Shown here: positions 18,711 to 28,064 of the stretch, in pieces
How positions within the stretch are numbered: position 1 is the stretch's first letter
How the letters are laid out: each line of letters starts with the position of its first letter
The notes under the pieces: model-generated
What the model was told of the DNA's origin: nothing
Databases searched by the model: none
The model's input: the letters and a program-made list of their open reading frames with translations, nothing else
Position numbers and translations under genes: made by a program
From: Pseudomonas arsenicoxydans
GTDB taxonomy: Bacteria > Pseudomonadota > Gammaproteobacteria > Pseudomonadales > Pseudomonadaceae
Direction: 5' to 3'
NCBI RefSeq assembly: GCF_900103875.1
Contig: NZ_LT629705.1
Coordinates: 1,807,001-1,871,000, forward strand
DNA: 64,000 nt

Positions 18711-19448
18711 ATGGCTCTGCGCTGGTTGGCTATGATGGTTTTCACCACATTTTGCTCGCTTGCCAGCGCGGGCGATGCCGTGACGACACCGTCGGTGATT
18801 CATCTGGCCAGCGAAGACTGGGAAGACTACACCGCCGCTGACGGTCATGGCCTGGGTTGGGACGTGCTGCGGGAGGTGTTCGAGCCGGCCGGCGTCAAAC
18901 TGGACATCCGGACAGAGCCCTACATCCGCTCCATCGGCCTTGCACAACGTGGCGACATCGACGCCTGTGTCGGCTCCTATCGTGATGAGACCCACGACCT
19001 ACTCTATCCGCGCTGGAATTTCGATACCGATCACATCTATGCCTTGGGGCTGGCGAGCAATCCGGCGCCGACCCCGCAAACGCTGGGCAACTATCGGCTG
19101 GCCTGGGTCCGTGGCTACAGCTTCGAGAATTACCTGCCCAACGTGAGCCGCTATAACGAAGTCGTTCGGCGCACCGGTATTCTGTCGATGCTGACCCACA
19201 ATCGAGCCGACTACTACATCGACGCACTGGCCGAGGTAGATTATGTCCTCAAGCGGGCCAAGGATCCGGCGCAGTTTCGTCGCACACACGTCGCAGATTT
19301 GCCGCTGTACTTGTGCTTCGCCGATACGCCCAAGGCGCGCACGTTGATGGCGCTGTTCGATGAACGCATGGAGCTACTGGTGAAAAGCGGTCGACTGAAA
19401 CCGATATTCGAGCGCTGGAAACAGCCGTATCCATTCGATTCGAACTGA
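18711..19448 (+). CDS. Periplasmic substrate-binding protein (SBP family 3-like)
   Basis: 245-residue secreted protein: signal peptide MALRWLAMMVFTTFCSLASA, then a two-lobed amino-acid-type solute-binding fold (IHLASEDWEDYTAADGHGLG at the start and KSGRLKPIFERW at the end). There are no permease or ATPase genes beside it. Many such orphan proteins in Pseudomonas act as sensors or have unknown ligands. ATG 18711 has AAGG directly upstream and follows pgpA by 22 bases, so it may be read through from that transcript. Confidence 0.85.
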   Translation: MALRWLAMMVFTTFCSLASAGDAVTTPSVIHLASEDWEDYTAADGHGLGWDVLREVFEPAGVKLDIRTEPYIRSIGLAQRGDIDACVGSYRDETHDLLYPRWNFDTDHIYALGLASNPAPTPQTLGNYRLAWVRGYSFENYLPNVSRYNEVVRRTGILSMLTHNRADYYIDALAEVDYVLKRAKDPAQFRRTHVADLPLYLCFADTPKARTLMALFDERMELLVKSGRLKPIFERWKQPYPFDSN

Positions 19449-19597
19449 AGACACATCCTCTTGTGGGGGACTGTTGTGGGCCTGAGATCAAACTTTTTGA
19501 TCGTTATGCCCCATAATTCAGCCTAAGCGTCCACGGGAGCGTGCTGTTACAATGCCGCGTCTGCGAATCTCCAGTACTTTTGATCAGGAGCACACCG

Positions 19598-20215
19598 GTG
19601 CCTGTCGTTTTTGTCGCCGCTTCCAAGCTGCCAACGCCTTTTGCGCAATTCACCATGCACGGCTTTCTCGATGAAGAAAACGGGCGCGAGCACGTTGTGT
19701 TGAGCCTGGGTGAGTTCGACGATGGTGCCCCGGTACTCGGCCGGTTGCACTCCGAATGCCTGACGGGCGATGCCTTGTTCAGCCAGCGTTGCGACTGCGG
19801 CTCGCAACTTGAGGCAGCCTTGCAGGCCATCGCCCGTGAAGGGCGCGGCGTGCTGCTTTACCTGCGTCAGGAAGGCCGGGGCATTGGCCTGTTGAACAAG
19901 ATCCGCGCCTATGAATTGCAGGACGGCGGCGCCGACACCGTTGAAGCCAACGAGCGTCTGGGCTTTGCCGCCGACCAGCGCGATTACGCCATGTGCCTGC
20001 CGATGCTGGAGCACCTGGGCGTGAAATCCCTGCGCCTGATGACCAACAACCCACGCAAGGTCAAAGCCTTGACCGACATGGGCATTGTGGTCGCCGAGCG
20101 CGTGCCGCTGCACACCGGCCATAATCCGCACAACAAACTCTATCTGGCGACCAAGGCCAGCAAGCTCGACCACATGATGGGCAACGAGCATCAGGGCGAG
20201 GCAGACCGGGCGTGA
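19598..20215 (+). CDS. ribA: GTP cyclohydrolase II
   Basis: 205-residue enzyme opening riboflavin synthesis from GTP. The zinc site is complete: [18 protein letters not shown]; the catalytic loop [11 protein letters not shown] and NNPRKVKAL are present. It starts at GTG 19598, with AGGAG eight bases upstream; a longer in-frame start at 19541 lacks support. It supplies the activity missing from RibBX. The stop overlaps the next GTG, so the downstream membrane protein is translationally coupled. Confidence 0.97.
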   Translation: MPVVFVAASKLPTPFAQFTMHGFLDEENGREHVVLSLGEFDDGAPVLGRLHSECLTGDALFSQRCDCGSQLEAALQAIAREGRGVLLYLRQEGRGIGLLNKIRAYELQDGGADTVEANERLGFAADQRDYAMCLPMLEHLGVKSLRLMTNNPRKVKALTDMGIVVAERVPLHTGHNPHNKLYLATKASKLDHMMGNEHQGEADRA

Positions 20216-20631
20216 CGCGCGGTCAGGTTCGGCGGCGGTTGTCGTTCAACTGGTGGCAGTATCTGGCCCTGGCCTTGCTGCCGCTGTTCGTGATCAATGG
20301 TGTGTTCGGTCAAAGCGAGGCGATTCTGCCGGTGCTGGCGATGCCGTTGTTCATTGCTGGCGTGGCCTCGATGTTCGTCAGCCTGAAGTTTTTCGGTGGC
20401 TACAAACACGCGCTGATCGCCACCCAGAAAGCCCTCGACACCCCTGAAGAGCCCGCAGCCTGGATCGCCCTGGCCGCCAAGCGCCGCGTCGCGTTCCTGG
20501 CGGCTGCACTGCCGGCCTGGATCGGCGCGCTGGCGGTGTTCGTCGGCCTCGAAGCGGTGCCCTTGGTACTGCTCGCGCTGTCGACCACGGTGCTGTTCTA
20601 CCTCTACCGTATCCCGCGTCAACTCGGCTGA
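20212..20631 (+). CDS. Small membrane protein of unknown function
   Basis: 139 residues with a basic N-terminus ([16 protein letters not shown]) and four hydrophobic segments (about 17-35, 40-58, 95-110 and 115-132) joined by a cytoplasmic loop rich in Ala/Lys. It starts at GTG 20212 in a GTGA overlap with ribA and ends overlapping btuF by one base. Conserved position between ribA and btuF suggests a housekeeping or transport-accessory role, but I recognise no family function. Confidence 0.8.
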   Translation: MTRGQVRRRLSFNWWQYLALALLPLFVINGVFGQSEAILPVLAMPLFIAGVASMFVSLKFFGGYKHALIATQKALDTPEEPAAWIALAAKRRVAFLAAALPAWIGALAVFVGLEAVPLVLLALSTTVLFYLYRIPRQLG

Positions 20632-21431
20632 TGGTTCGTGTCTGGCTGGCGGTGTTGCTGCTGGCCGTCAGCGGCTCGGCGTTCGCGGCCTTGCGGGTTG
20701 TCAGCCTCGCGCCGTCACTTTCTGAAATCGTTGTCGAATTGAACTCGGCGGACCTTCTGGTCGGCGTGCTGGATGCCGGTGAGCGTCCTGCCGAACTCGA
20801 CGGTCTTCCATCCGTTGGCCGCTACGGTCAGTTGGACATGGAGCGGTTGCTCAGCCTCAAGCCCGATTTATTGCTGCTTTGGCCGGGCAGCGTGGGGCCG
20901 GCCCAGCGTGACCAGCTCAAGCGATTGAATATCCCCACCTACGTCGCCGAACCGCACAACCTCGGCCAGCTGACCGCGCAGATAGAAGCGATTGCCGCGC
21001 AGCTCGGCCGGCCTGAGCGTGGCGTGTCATTGGCCGCAGCGTTGCGTCAGCGACTGGTTGCCCTGCGCCAGCGCTATCGTCGGGATGAGCCGTTGCGGGT
21101 GTTTTATCAGGTGTGGGACCGGCCGCTGTACACCGTTGGCGGCGGGCAGATCATCAGTGACGCGCTTGAAGTGTGTGGCGCGCGTAATGTGTTCGCGGAC
21201 CTGACGCTGCCTGCGCCGCAGGTCAGCGTCGAGGCGGTGTTGCAGCGCAATCCCGAGGTGATTCTGGCCAGCGACCAGGCGCAGCTCAACGCATGGAAGG
21301 CCTGGCCGCAGGTCGCGGCGGTAGCGCGGGGTCAATTGTTGTTGGTCGCGGATAAGGGGCTGGAGCGACCGAGTGGGCAGATGATCGAGGCGACAGCCAA
21401 ACTCTGCCAGTTGATCGCGCCGGACCGCTGA
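20631..21431 (+). CDS. btuF: Periplasmic cobalamin-binding protein (BtuF-like)
   Basis: 266-residue class III periplasmic binding protein with a signal peptide ([19 protein letters not shown]). Typical features: RVVSLAPSLSEIVVEL at the mature start, GRYGQLDMERLLSLKPDLLLLW, and VGGGQIISDALEVCGARNVF. It binds B12 or a corrinoid and hands it to a BtuCD importer, which is not in this window. ATG overlaps the upstream stop (TGATG). It is convergent with btuB, only 110 bases away, supporting the cobalamin assignment over an iron-siderophore one. Confidence 0.88.
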   Translation: MVRVWLAVLLLAVSGSAFAALRVVSLAPSLSEIVVELNSADLLVGVLDAGERPAELDGLPSVGRYGQLDMERLLSLKPDLLLLWPGSVGPAQRDQLKRLNIPTYVAEPHNLGQLTAQIEAIAAQLGRPERGVSLAAALRQRLVALRQRYRRDEPLRVFYQVWDRPLYTVGGGQIISDALEVCGARNVFADLTLPAPQVSVEAVLQRNPEVILASDQAQLNAWKAWPQVAAVARGQLLLVADKGLERPSGQMIEATAKLCQLIAPDR

Positions 21432-21445
21432 GACCGAGGCGCATT

Positions 21446-21512
21446 CATCGCGGGCAAGCCCGCTCCCACAGGGATCACGCAAACCCTGTGGGAGCGGGCT
21501 TGCCCGCGATGA
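21446..21512. repeat. REP-type inverted repeat (family A)
   Basis: TCATCGCGGGCAAGCCCGCT and its complement, loop about 20 bases, between the convergent btuF and btuB ends; plausible bidirectional terminator/mRNA-stabilising element. Confidence 0.9.
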
Positions 21513-21540
21513 GGTCAGTGCAGCCGATACACATTCCAGA

Positions 21541-23424
21541 TCAGATTTCAGGCGTCCAGGTCACCCCGAACATCCACGCCCGTCCTTCTTCGCGATACCC
21601 GTACTGACTGCCCTCATGGCTGTACAGCGCCCGGCTGTAGCCCTTGTCCAGCAGGTTGTCGACCTTCAGCTCAAGCTTGATCCCGCGATTGAGCTCCCAG
21701 CTACTGCGCAACCCGAGTAATGCATACCCGCCCAGAGCTTGCTGATTGTCCTGGTCGTCATAACTGCTGCTCACCGCCTGCCAAGTGGCGCCGAGCCCGA
21801 GCTGGTCAAACTGCCGATCCAGATCCAGGCTCAACGTCCGTCGCGCACGACGAGCCAGGGTGTGACCGCTGTCGCGATCCCGTGGGTCGATGATCGCCAC
21901 GCCAAGGTTGCTCTGCCAGCCGAACAGTTCTTGTTTGAGTGCCGCTTCAAAACCGTTGATTCGCGCCGAAGCCACGTTCTGCGGGCGTGAATTGCTGCCG
22001 AAAATAATCGCGTCTTCAAGGTTTGTGCGGTACAGCGAGGTTTCCAGTCGGCTGCTGTCGGTCAACTGGCTGCGCCATTGCAGCTCATAGCTTTTCGAGG
22101 TTTCGGGCTTGAGGTCCGGATTGCTGAAATCCGGGTAATACAGATCGTTGAAGGTTGGCGCGCGAAAGCCTTCGCTGTAGGTCAACAGCACGTCGTTGTC
22201 CGGGTTCAGCGGCAGGGTAAAAGTGCCACTCCAGCTGTTCTGGCCACCGAACTGCTGGTTCTGGTCCCGGCGCAGGCCCAGTTCCGTGGAGAAACTGTCC
22301 GACTGGTAGCGATGCTGGATAAACGCCGCACGGTTCCAGCGGCTGTCCTCGTCGAAGGGTGTGCTGCTGTTGATCCGGTCTTCGTACCAGTCGCCGCCGA
22401 GGATCAGGCTGTTGCGCTCGTCGAGCGTCAGGTCGTTCTGCCAGTTCACCGAATCACGGTAGGTGTTGAACACGCTGCGCTCGTCGCTGAGCTTGTCGAG
22501 GGTCTTTTCGCGGTTTTCGCTGTGGCCAAATTCGACGCGGGTTTTCCAGAGGTCGTTAACCTGGGCATCGACGTAACTGCTGATGCTGCTGACATCGAAA
22601 TCGCTGTAAGGCTGCTGCTGCACCGATTCGAAGGTATTCGTGTCGAAGCGCCCGAACGGGTTGTCGAACTCGCTTTTACCGCGGTTATCGAGGACGTTGG
22701 CGCCGATTTCAATGTCATCGGTGAGGGCGTGGCTCAGGCTCAGGCTGAGCGACTTATTGCGGTACTCGTCGTGATCGCCGTCGCTGGGATACGACTCGTG
22801 AGTGCGATTGAGCCCGGCGCTTTCATCGAGGCTGGTGCCAAGGTTGAAACGGGTTTTGTCATCGCCGCCAGACACGCCGAGGCTGCGTTCCCACGTCTGA
22901 TGGCTACCCAATCCTACGTGCATGCGTGGCTGCAATCCCGGTTCGCCGCCACGACGGGTGAAAATCTGAATCACCCCGCCAATCGCATCGCTGCCGTAAA
23001 TCACCGAGCGCGAGCCACGCAACACTTCCACGCGCTCGACCTGTTCGATGTTGATGTGTTGCAGGTTACTGTCGCCAGAGGTCGAGTTGCCAATCCGTTG
23101 GCCATCCACCAATACCAGGCTTTGCGCCGAGTTTGTGCCGCGGATGTAAATCCCCGGCAGACTGCCGCGCCCGCCGGTTTGTGCGACTTGCACGCCAGGT
23201 ACGCGACTGAGCAAGTCAGTGACGCTGACCGGTTGCAGGCGGTCGATGTCCTCGCGGGTGAACACGGTATTGGCGGCGCTGCTGTCGTTGCGCGCTTCGA
23301 CCTGGCGGTTGGCGCTGATCAGAATGTCGGGCAGCTTCAGGGCGTCATCGCGTTCGAAGGTGTCGGCCAGCAGTGGGCCGGCCGGAAGAAGCGTCAGCGT
23401 CAGGGCGAGGGGAGAGAGTTTCAT
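21541..23424 (-). CDS. btuB: TonB-dependent vitamin B12 receptor (BtuB-like)
   Basis: 627-residue outer-membrane receptor. Signal peptide from ATG 23424 (MKLSPLALTLTLLPAGPLLA), TonB-box-like region LPDILISANR, plug domain with VTDLLSRVPGVQV and IYIRGTNSAQSLVLVDGQR, then a 22-strand barrel ending VTWTPEI. YSEGFRAPTFNDLYYP is the BtuB-type barrel motif. An upstream in-frame start at 23481 would put residues before the signal peptide. No cobalamin riboswitch is visible in the short leader, which is occupied by a REP. Confidence 0.9.
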   Translation of the reverse strand: MKLSPLALTLTLLPAGPLLADTFERDDALKLPDILISANRQVEARNDSSAANTVFTREDIDRLQPVSVTDLLSRVPGVQVAQTGGRGSLPGIYIRGTNSAQSLVLVDGQRIGNSTSGDSNLQHINIEQVERVEVLRGSRSVIYGSDAIGGVIQIFTRRGGEPGLQPRMHVGLGSHQTWERSLGVSGGDDKTRFNLGTSLDESAGLNRTHESYPSDGDHDEYRNKSLSLSLSHALTDDIEIGANVLDNRGKSEFDNPFGRFDTNTFESVQQQPYSDFDVSSISSYVDAQVNDLWKTRVEFGHSENREKTLDKLSDERSVFNTYRDSVNWQNDLTLDERNSLILGGDWYEDRINSSTPFDEDSRWNRAAFIQHRYQSDSFSTELGLRRDQNQQFGGQNSWSGTFTLPLNPDNDVLLTYSEGFRAPTFNDLYYPDFSNPDLKPETSKSYELQWRSQLTDSSRLETSLYRTNLEDAIIFGSNSRPQNVASARINGFEAALKQELFGWQSNLGVAIIDPRDRDSGHTLARRARRTLSLDLDRQFDQLGLGATWQAVSSSYDDQDNQQALGGYALLGLRSSWELNRGIKLELKVDNLLDKGYSRALYSHEGSQYGYREEGRAWMFGVTWTPEI

Positions 23425-23481
23425 TGGGCAGTCCGTTGGTGCTTTAAAGCGAACACAAATTTTGAAAGGCACAGAAACCAC

Positions 23482-23572
23482 TGTGGGAGCGGGCTTGCCC
23501 GCGATGGCGGTGTGTCAGTCAACAAATGTGTCGACTGTCAGTCCGCCATCGCGAGCAGGCTCGCTCCCACAG
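23482..23572. repeat. REP-type inverted repeat (family A)
   Basis: CTGTGGGAGCGGGCTTGCCC with inverted partner GAGCAGGCTCGCTCCCACAG; loop about 45 bases. It fills the gap between dxs (3' end) and btuB (5' end). Confidence 0.88.
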
Positions 23573-23582
23573 GGTGATGCGT

Positions 23583-25481
23583 TTAAATATTTAGCAGTTC
23601 TAGGCGCTGACGAATGGAAGCTTCGATCCCTGCCTCATCCAGTCCGCACTCAGCCAGCATTTGCGCAGGCTTGGCGTGTTCGACGTAGCTGTCCGGCAAG
23701 CCCAGATGCAGCATCGACTTGAGGATGTTTTCCCTCGCGAGGAACTCGCTGACCGCGCCACCGGCGCCGCCCATGATCGCGTTCTCTTCTAGGGTGACCA
23801 GCAATTCGTGGCTGGCGGCCATTTCGCGAACCAGTGCTTCGTCCAGCGGTTTGACAAAACGCATGTCGACCACGGTTGCATCCAGCGTCTCAGCGACTTT
23901 CAGCGCTTCGGCTAATTGCACGCCAAACACCAGCAGGGCGACTTTGCTGCCCTGACGACGAACCACGCCTTTGCCGATCTCGATCGGCTCAAGGTTTTTC
24001 TCGATCGTTGCATTCGGACCGGATCCGCGTGGGTAACGCACCGCCGCCGGGCCATTGAACAGGTGACCGGTGGTGAGCATTTTGCGCAGTTCGTTTTCGT
24101 CGCTCGGCGTCATCACCAGCATGCCGGGGATGCAACGCAGGAACGACAGGTCGAAGCTGCCGGCATGCGTCGGACCGTCTTCGCCCACCAGACCGGCACG
24201 GTCGATGGCGAACAATACGTCGAGGTTTTGCACGGCGACGTCATGGATCAGTTGGTCGTAACCGCGTTGCAGGAACGTCGAATAGATCGCCACCACCGGT
24301 TTGGCGCCTTCACAGGCCATGCCGGCGGCGAAGGTTACGGCGTGCTGCTCGGCAATCGCCACGTCGAAGTAGCGCAGCGGGAAGCGCTCGCTGAAGGCCA
24401 CCAGATCGGAACCTTCCTTCATCGCCGGGGTGATGCCCACCAGGCGCGGGTCGGCGGCGGCCATGTCACACAGCCATTCGCCGAACACGCCGGAATACTT
24501 CGGCCCGCTGGCTTTTTTCGGCGCGGCCGCCGGAGCGTCCAGCGGTTCGAGCTTGGTGATGGCGTGGTAACCGATCGGGTCGACTTCCGCCGGGGCGAAG
24601 CCTTTGCCTTTCTTGGTGACCACGTGCAGGAACTGCGGGCCTTTCAGATCGCGCATGTTGCGCAGGGTGGCGATCAGGGTCGGCAGGTCATGACCATCGA
24701 TCGGGCCGATGTAGTTCCAGCCCAGTTCTTCGAACAGCGTGCCGGGGACCAGCATGCCTTTTGCGTATTCTTCCGTGCGACGGGCGATTTCCCAGGCGCC
24801 GGGCAGGCGTGACAAGACCTTTTTGCTGCCTTCGCGCATGCTTGCGTAGGTGCGGCTGGAAAGAATCTTCGCCAGGTAATTCGACAAGCCGCCGACATTG
24901 CGCGAGATCGACATGTCGTTGTCGTTGAGGATCACCAGCATGTTGGCGTTCACTTCCGGCGCATGGTTCAGCGCTTCGAAGGCCATGCCGGCAGTCAACG
25001 CACCGTCGCCGATCACGGCGATGGCCTTGCGATCACTGTTCTGCAGGCGGGCGGCAATCGCCATGCCCAGCGCTGCACTGATCGAGGTGCTGGAATGACC
25101 GACGCCAAAGGTGTCGTACTCACTCTCGGAACGGCGCGGGAAGGCGGCAACGCCGTCCTTCTGGCGCAGGGTGCTCATGCGCTCGCGACGGCCAGTGAGG
25201 ATTTTGTGCGGATAGGCCTGATGACCCACGTCCCACACCAGCCGGTCGTCCGGGGTGTCGAAGACGTAATGCAACGCAATGGTCAGTTCGATGACGCCCA
25301 GGCCGGCACCGAAATGCCCACCGGTCTGACCGACCGTGTAGAGCAATTCCAGGCGCAACTCATCGGCCAGGGTTTCCAGCTCGGCTTCGCCTAACCGGCG
25401 CAGGCCGTCCGGCGTGTTGGCACGGTCGAGCAGGGGCGTGGTCGGGCGCTTGCGGGGAATCTCATGAAACGTCGTGGGCAT
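23583..25481 (-). CDS. dxs: 1-deoxy-D-xylulose-5-phosphate synthase
   Basis: 632-residue thiamine-diphosphate enzyme, first step of the MEP isoprenoid pathway. The TPP motif is [15 protein letters not shown] (about residues 155-170), the transketolase pyrimidine-binding region is [15 protein letters not shown], and [16 protein letters not shown] gives the N-terminal histidine. Full length, ATG 25481. It is followed on the same strand, upstream, by ispA and xseB in the usual xseB-ispA-dxs order. Confidence 0.98.
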   Translation of the reverse strand: MPTTFHEIPRKRPTTPLLDRANTPDGLRRLGEAELETLADELRLELLYTVGQTGGHFGAGLGVIELTIALHYVFDTPDDRLVWDVGHQAYPHKILTGRRERMSTLRQKDGVAAFPRRSESEYDTFGVGHSSTSISAALGMAIAARLQNSDRKAIAVIGDGALTAGMAFEALNHAPEVNANMLVILNDNDMSISRNVGGLSNYLAKILSSRTYASMREGSKKVLSRLPGAWEIARRTEEYAKGMLVPGTLFEELGWNYIGPIDGHDLPTLIATLRNMRDLKGPQFLHVVTKKGKGFAPAEVDPIGYHAITKLEPLDAPAAAPKKASGPKYSGVFGEWLCDMAAADPRLVGITPAMKEGSDLVAFSERFPLRYFDVAIAEQHAVTFAAGMACEGAKPVVAIYSTFLQRGYDQLIHDVAVQNLDVLFAIDRAGLVGEDGPTHAGSFDLSFLRCIPGMLVMTPSDENELRKMLTTGHLFNGPAAVRYPRGSGPNATIEKNLEPIEIGKGVVRRQGSKVALLVFGVQLAEALKVAETLDATVVDMRFVKPLDEALVREMAASHELLVTLEENAIMGGAGGAVSEFLARENILKSMLHLGLPDSYVEHAKPAQMLAECGLDEAGIEASIRQRLELLNI

Positions 25482-25573
25482 CAGGCGAATCGTTATAGGT
25501 ATAAAAGATGCGGCAGTTTACCTGATGCATCGCCCCCTGCCCACGCGTTGGTTTTAACTTGGCCGATACGCCG

Positions 25574-26461
25574 TCAGCTGCGACGCTCGACAATGTACCG
25601 GGCCAGATCGCGCAGGGGCTCGGCGGCCGCGTCAAACGGTCGCAGCGCGTGCAGGGCCTGATCGCGCAATTCCAGAGCGTAGGCCTTGGCCGCGTCGAGG
25701 CCGAGCAAGGCCGGGTAGGTGGGTTTGTCGCGGGCAATGTCGGCGCCCTGGCGCTTGCCGAGGGTTTCGGTATCGCTTTCGACGTCGAGAATGTCGTCCT
25801 GCACCTGAAAAGCCAGGCCGATGGCCTGTGCATAAGTCTGCAGGGACTTGAGTTCGTCTTTCTCGGCACGACCGCTGGCCAGGGCGCCGAGCTTGACGCT
25901 GACCTCGATCAGCGCGCCGGTCTTGTGCCGATGCATGTACTCGAGGGCTTTCTGATCGAGTTTCAGGCCGACCGAACCAAGGTCGATGGCTTGACCGCCG
26001 ACCATGCCCGCCGGGCCTGCCGCCAACGCCAGTGCGCTGACCATTTGCAGTTGGATTTCAGCAGCGGAAGCGTTCAGGCGCGGGTCGAGCAGGGCGCTGA
26101 ACGCCAGGCTTTGCAAGCCGTCACCGGCCAGAATCGCGCAGGCTTCATCGAATTTCTTGTGCGTAGTCGGCTGGCCGCGGCGCAGATCGTCGTCGTCCAT
26201 CGCCGGCAAATCGTCGTGCACCAAGGAATAGGCGTGGATCAGCTCCACTGCACACGCCGCGCCATTGGCTTGCTCAGCCTTACCGCCCAGCGCCTCGCAG
26301 GCGGCATAGGCCAGCAGCGGACGCACGCGTTTGCCGCCGTTCATCACGCTGTAGCGCATGGCTTCGTAAAGCCGCGCCAGCTCAGGGCCTGGCGGATTGA
26401 ACAGGGTTTCCAGTGCTGCGTTGACGCGGGCCTGGCTGGTCGCCGAATACGCTGCAATCAT
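25574..26461 (-). CDS. ispA: Farnesyl diphosphate synthase
   Basis: 295-residue trans-prenyltransferase making FPP from IPP and DMAPP. First aspartate-rich motif [14 protein letters not shown] (about residues 84-97), second motif DDILD, plus [12 protein letters not shown] at the IPP-binding lysine/arginine. The start overlaps the xseB stop by four bases. Confidence 0.97.
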   Translation of the reverse strand: MIAAYSATSQARVNAALETLFNPPGPELARLYEAMRYSVMNGGKRVRPLLAYAACEALGGKAEQANGAACAVELIHAYSLVHDDLPAMDDDDLRRGQPTTHKKFDEACAILAGDGLQSLAFSALLDPRLNASAAEIQLQMVSALALAAGPAGMVGGQAIDLGSVGLKLDQKALEYMHRHKTGALIEVSVKLGALASGRAEKDELKSLQTYAQAIGLAFQVQDDILDVESDTETLGKRQGADIARDKPTYPALLGLDAAKAYALELRDQALHALRPFDAAAEPLRDLARYIVERRS

Positions 26462-26700
26462 TCTGGCTGATCCGCGTCGAAGGGTTCCTCAGCCAACTCG
26501 CCATCACGCTCGAGCAGCACTTGAACCTTTTGCTCGGCCTGGGCCAGCGCCGCCTGGCAATCGCGGGTCAGACCGATGCCTTGCTCGAAAGCCGTCAGCG
26601 AGTCTTCCAGCGACAATTCGCCGTTCTCCAGACGCTCCACCAGCGTTTGCAGGTCAGCGAGAGATTGTTCGAAATCCAGTGCAGCTTTTTTGCGGGCCAT
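26458..26700 (-). CDS. xseB: Exodeoxyribonuclease VII small subunit
   Basis: 80-residue helical Xse[21 protein letters not shown] is the family core, followed by [14 protein letters not shown]. It associates with XseA (not in this window) to degrade single-stranded DNA. First gene of the xseB-ispA-dxs operon. Confidence 0.96.
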   Translation of the reverse strand: MARKKAALDFEQSLADLQTLVERLENGELSLEDSLTAFEQGIGLTRDCQAALAQAEQKVQVLLERDGELAEEPFDADQPE

Positions 26701-26823
26701 GGCGGCTATTTCCGGTTGACGTTAAACCGGCGCGACACTAGCAGACATGGGGGTTATGGGCAAATGAGGCCATGCTCTGCTGCGACCTGACGAGTGGTGA
26801 AAAGCGCGCGTACACCCACCCTC

Positions 26824-26959
26824 TGTAGGAGCTGTCGAGTGAAACGAGGCTGCGATCTTTTGATTTTGCTGTGGCTGTTGATCTTCGCATTGCATAAGTC
26901 GTGTAAAGCAACGGCAAGATCAAGAGATCGCAGCCTCGTTTCACTCGACAGCTCCTACA
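26824..26959. repeat. Long palindromic repeat (family B), expanded loop
   Basis: Arms TGTAGGAGCTGTCGAGTGAA and complement (GTGAAACG instead of the usual GTGCAACG in both arms, i.e. a compensated change) around a loop of about 60 bases. It occupies part of the 536-base gap 26701-27236; the remainder holds the mag operon promoter region and leader. Confidence 0.9.
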
Positions 26960-27186
26960 GGGGGAGTGCGTATGCTGGAACGCAGCCTTCGCGAGCAGGT
27001 TCGATCCCGAAATGCTCCCGGTAAATCAGAGGATTATTCGGCTCACGCCCAAAAATAGGCGTGATTCTCGCCACAAATTAAGATGTATCCGATTGTTAAA
27101 AAACCGCCAAATCGTTAACCTTCGCGCCTTCTACGACCCGATAGTCATGGGTCTTTCTGACGAAACGCAGTTTTTGGATCTGTAAC

Positions 27187-27240
27187 GCGCCGAGGATCAG
27201 GCGCAAGGTTTCGTTATGCATGGCAGGAGGCGTCACATGC
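27187..27240 (+). promoter_or_regulatory. mag operon leader with two GGA-loop hairpins (candidate RsmA/RsmE sites)
   Basis: Hairpin 1: GCGCC (27187-27191) pairs with GGCGC (27200-27204), loop GAGGATCA. Hairpin 2: GCATG (27218-27222) pairs with CATGC (27236-27240), loop holding the Shine-Dalgarno AGGAGG (27225-27230); the 3' arm includes the ATG of magA. Two GGA-in-loop hairpins, the last covering the ribosome site, is the usual layout of Rsm-repressed leaders. In P. aeruginosa the mag operon is known to be under Gac/Rsm post-transcriptional control. Confidence 0.6.
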
Positions 27241-28028
27241 GTTCATTTCTTTTGCTGGTGATGGGGCTGGTCTGCGCGAGCGCGGCCTGGGCCGAACCGA
27301 CGGCCGAGCTGTCGGAACCGGTGGGCGGCTGGCGTTATTCCGGCCTGCTCGATCGCACTGAAAATCCTCAAGTGGCCTATCCCACACCGCCCATCGACCG
27401 GGGCGTGCAGCGCAATCGCACGATGATCGAAGGCCAGCTCAAGGCCATCGGCACTCAACGAGGGCCTCACACCCTGGCGGTCAACGGCAATCCACTGAAT
27501 CTTTACACCGACGACGAAGGGCGTTTCGCCCGGCCGTATGCGTTCGGCGCGGGTTCCAACAGCGTCGAAGTGCGCAGCGCCGAAGGCAAGTCGCTCAAGC
27601 GCGTTCAATTCTATGAAGCCAACAACCTGCGCACCCCGGCACGGATTCGCGTGGTGCTGGGTTGGGACGATCCGAAAGCCGAACTCGACCTGCACATCAT
27701 TACCCCCGACGGCCAGCACGCGTTTTTCGCCCACACGGCGCTGACCAATGGCGGCGGTCTGGACCCGGATGGCGTCGATGGCCCCGGCCCGGAGATGTTC
27801 ACCATGACCGCGCCGCTGCATGGCACCTATCTGGTTTACGTGAACTATTGGGGCAACTTCGGCAGCGAAGGCTATAACTTCGATGAGACCAGCAACCAGA
27901 ACGAGGTCATTACCTCGCAAATCAATCTGGTGCTCAACGAAAACACCGTCGACGAAAAACGCGAGACCTTCATCGTGCCCCTGCGCGCGATCGGTGACCT
28001 GCTGCTGGTCAAGACTTTCAACTATTAA
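27237..28028 (+). CDS. magA: MagA, DUF2135/YfaP-like exported protein
   Basis: 263-residue secreted protein: signal peptide MRSFLLLVMGLVCASAAWA, then PVGGWRYSG and a beta-rich DUF2135 domain (residues about 130-260) with VVLGWDDPKAELDLHIITPD and a C-terminal TFIVPLRAIGDLLLVKTF. ATG 27237 has AGGAGG seven bases upstream; the in-frame ATG at 27216 lies in the leader. First gene of the operon matching P. aeruginosa PA4492-PA4487; it is paralogous to magF at the far end. A role as partner of the macroglobulin is inferred. Confidence 0.88.
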   Translation: MRSFLLLVMGLVCASAAWAEPTAELSEPVGGWRYSGLLDRTENPQVAYPTPPIDRGVQRNRTMIEGQLKAIGTQRGPHTLAVNGNPLNLYTDDEGRFARPYAFGAGSNSVEVRSAEGKSLKRVQFYEANNLRTPARIRVVLGWDDPKAELDLHIITPDGQHAFFAHTALTNGGGLDPDGVDGPGPEMFTMTAPLHGTYLVYVNYWGNFGSEGYNFDETSNQNEVITSQINLVLNENTVDEKRETFIVPLRAIGDLLLVKTFNY

Positions 28029-28064
28029 GCATCCCGCTCCACGGATGAAATGGGCTTTGTGAAC

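Noticed and set aside
22078..23577. Plus-strand frame of 499 codons opposite btuB
   Set aside because: The minus-strand frame is a complete TonB receptor; the plus frame contains no recognisable fold.
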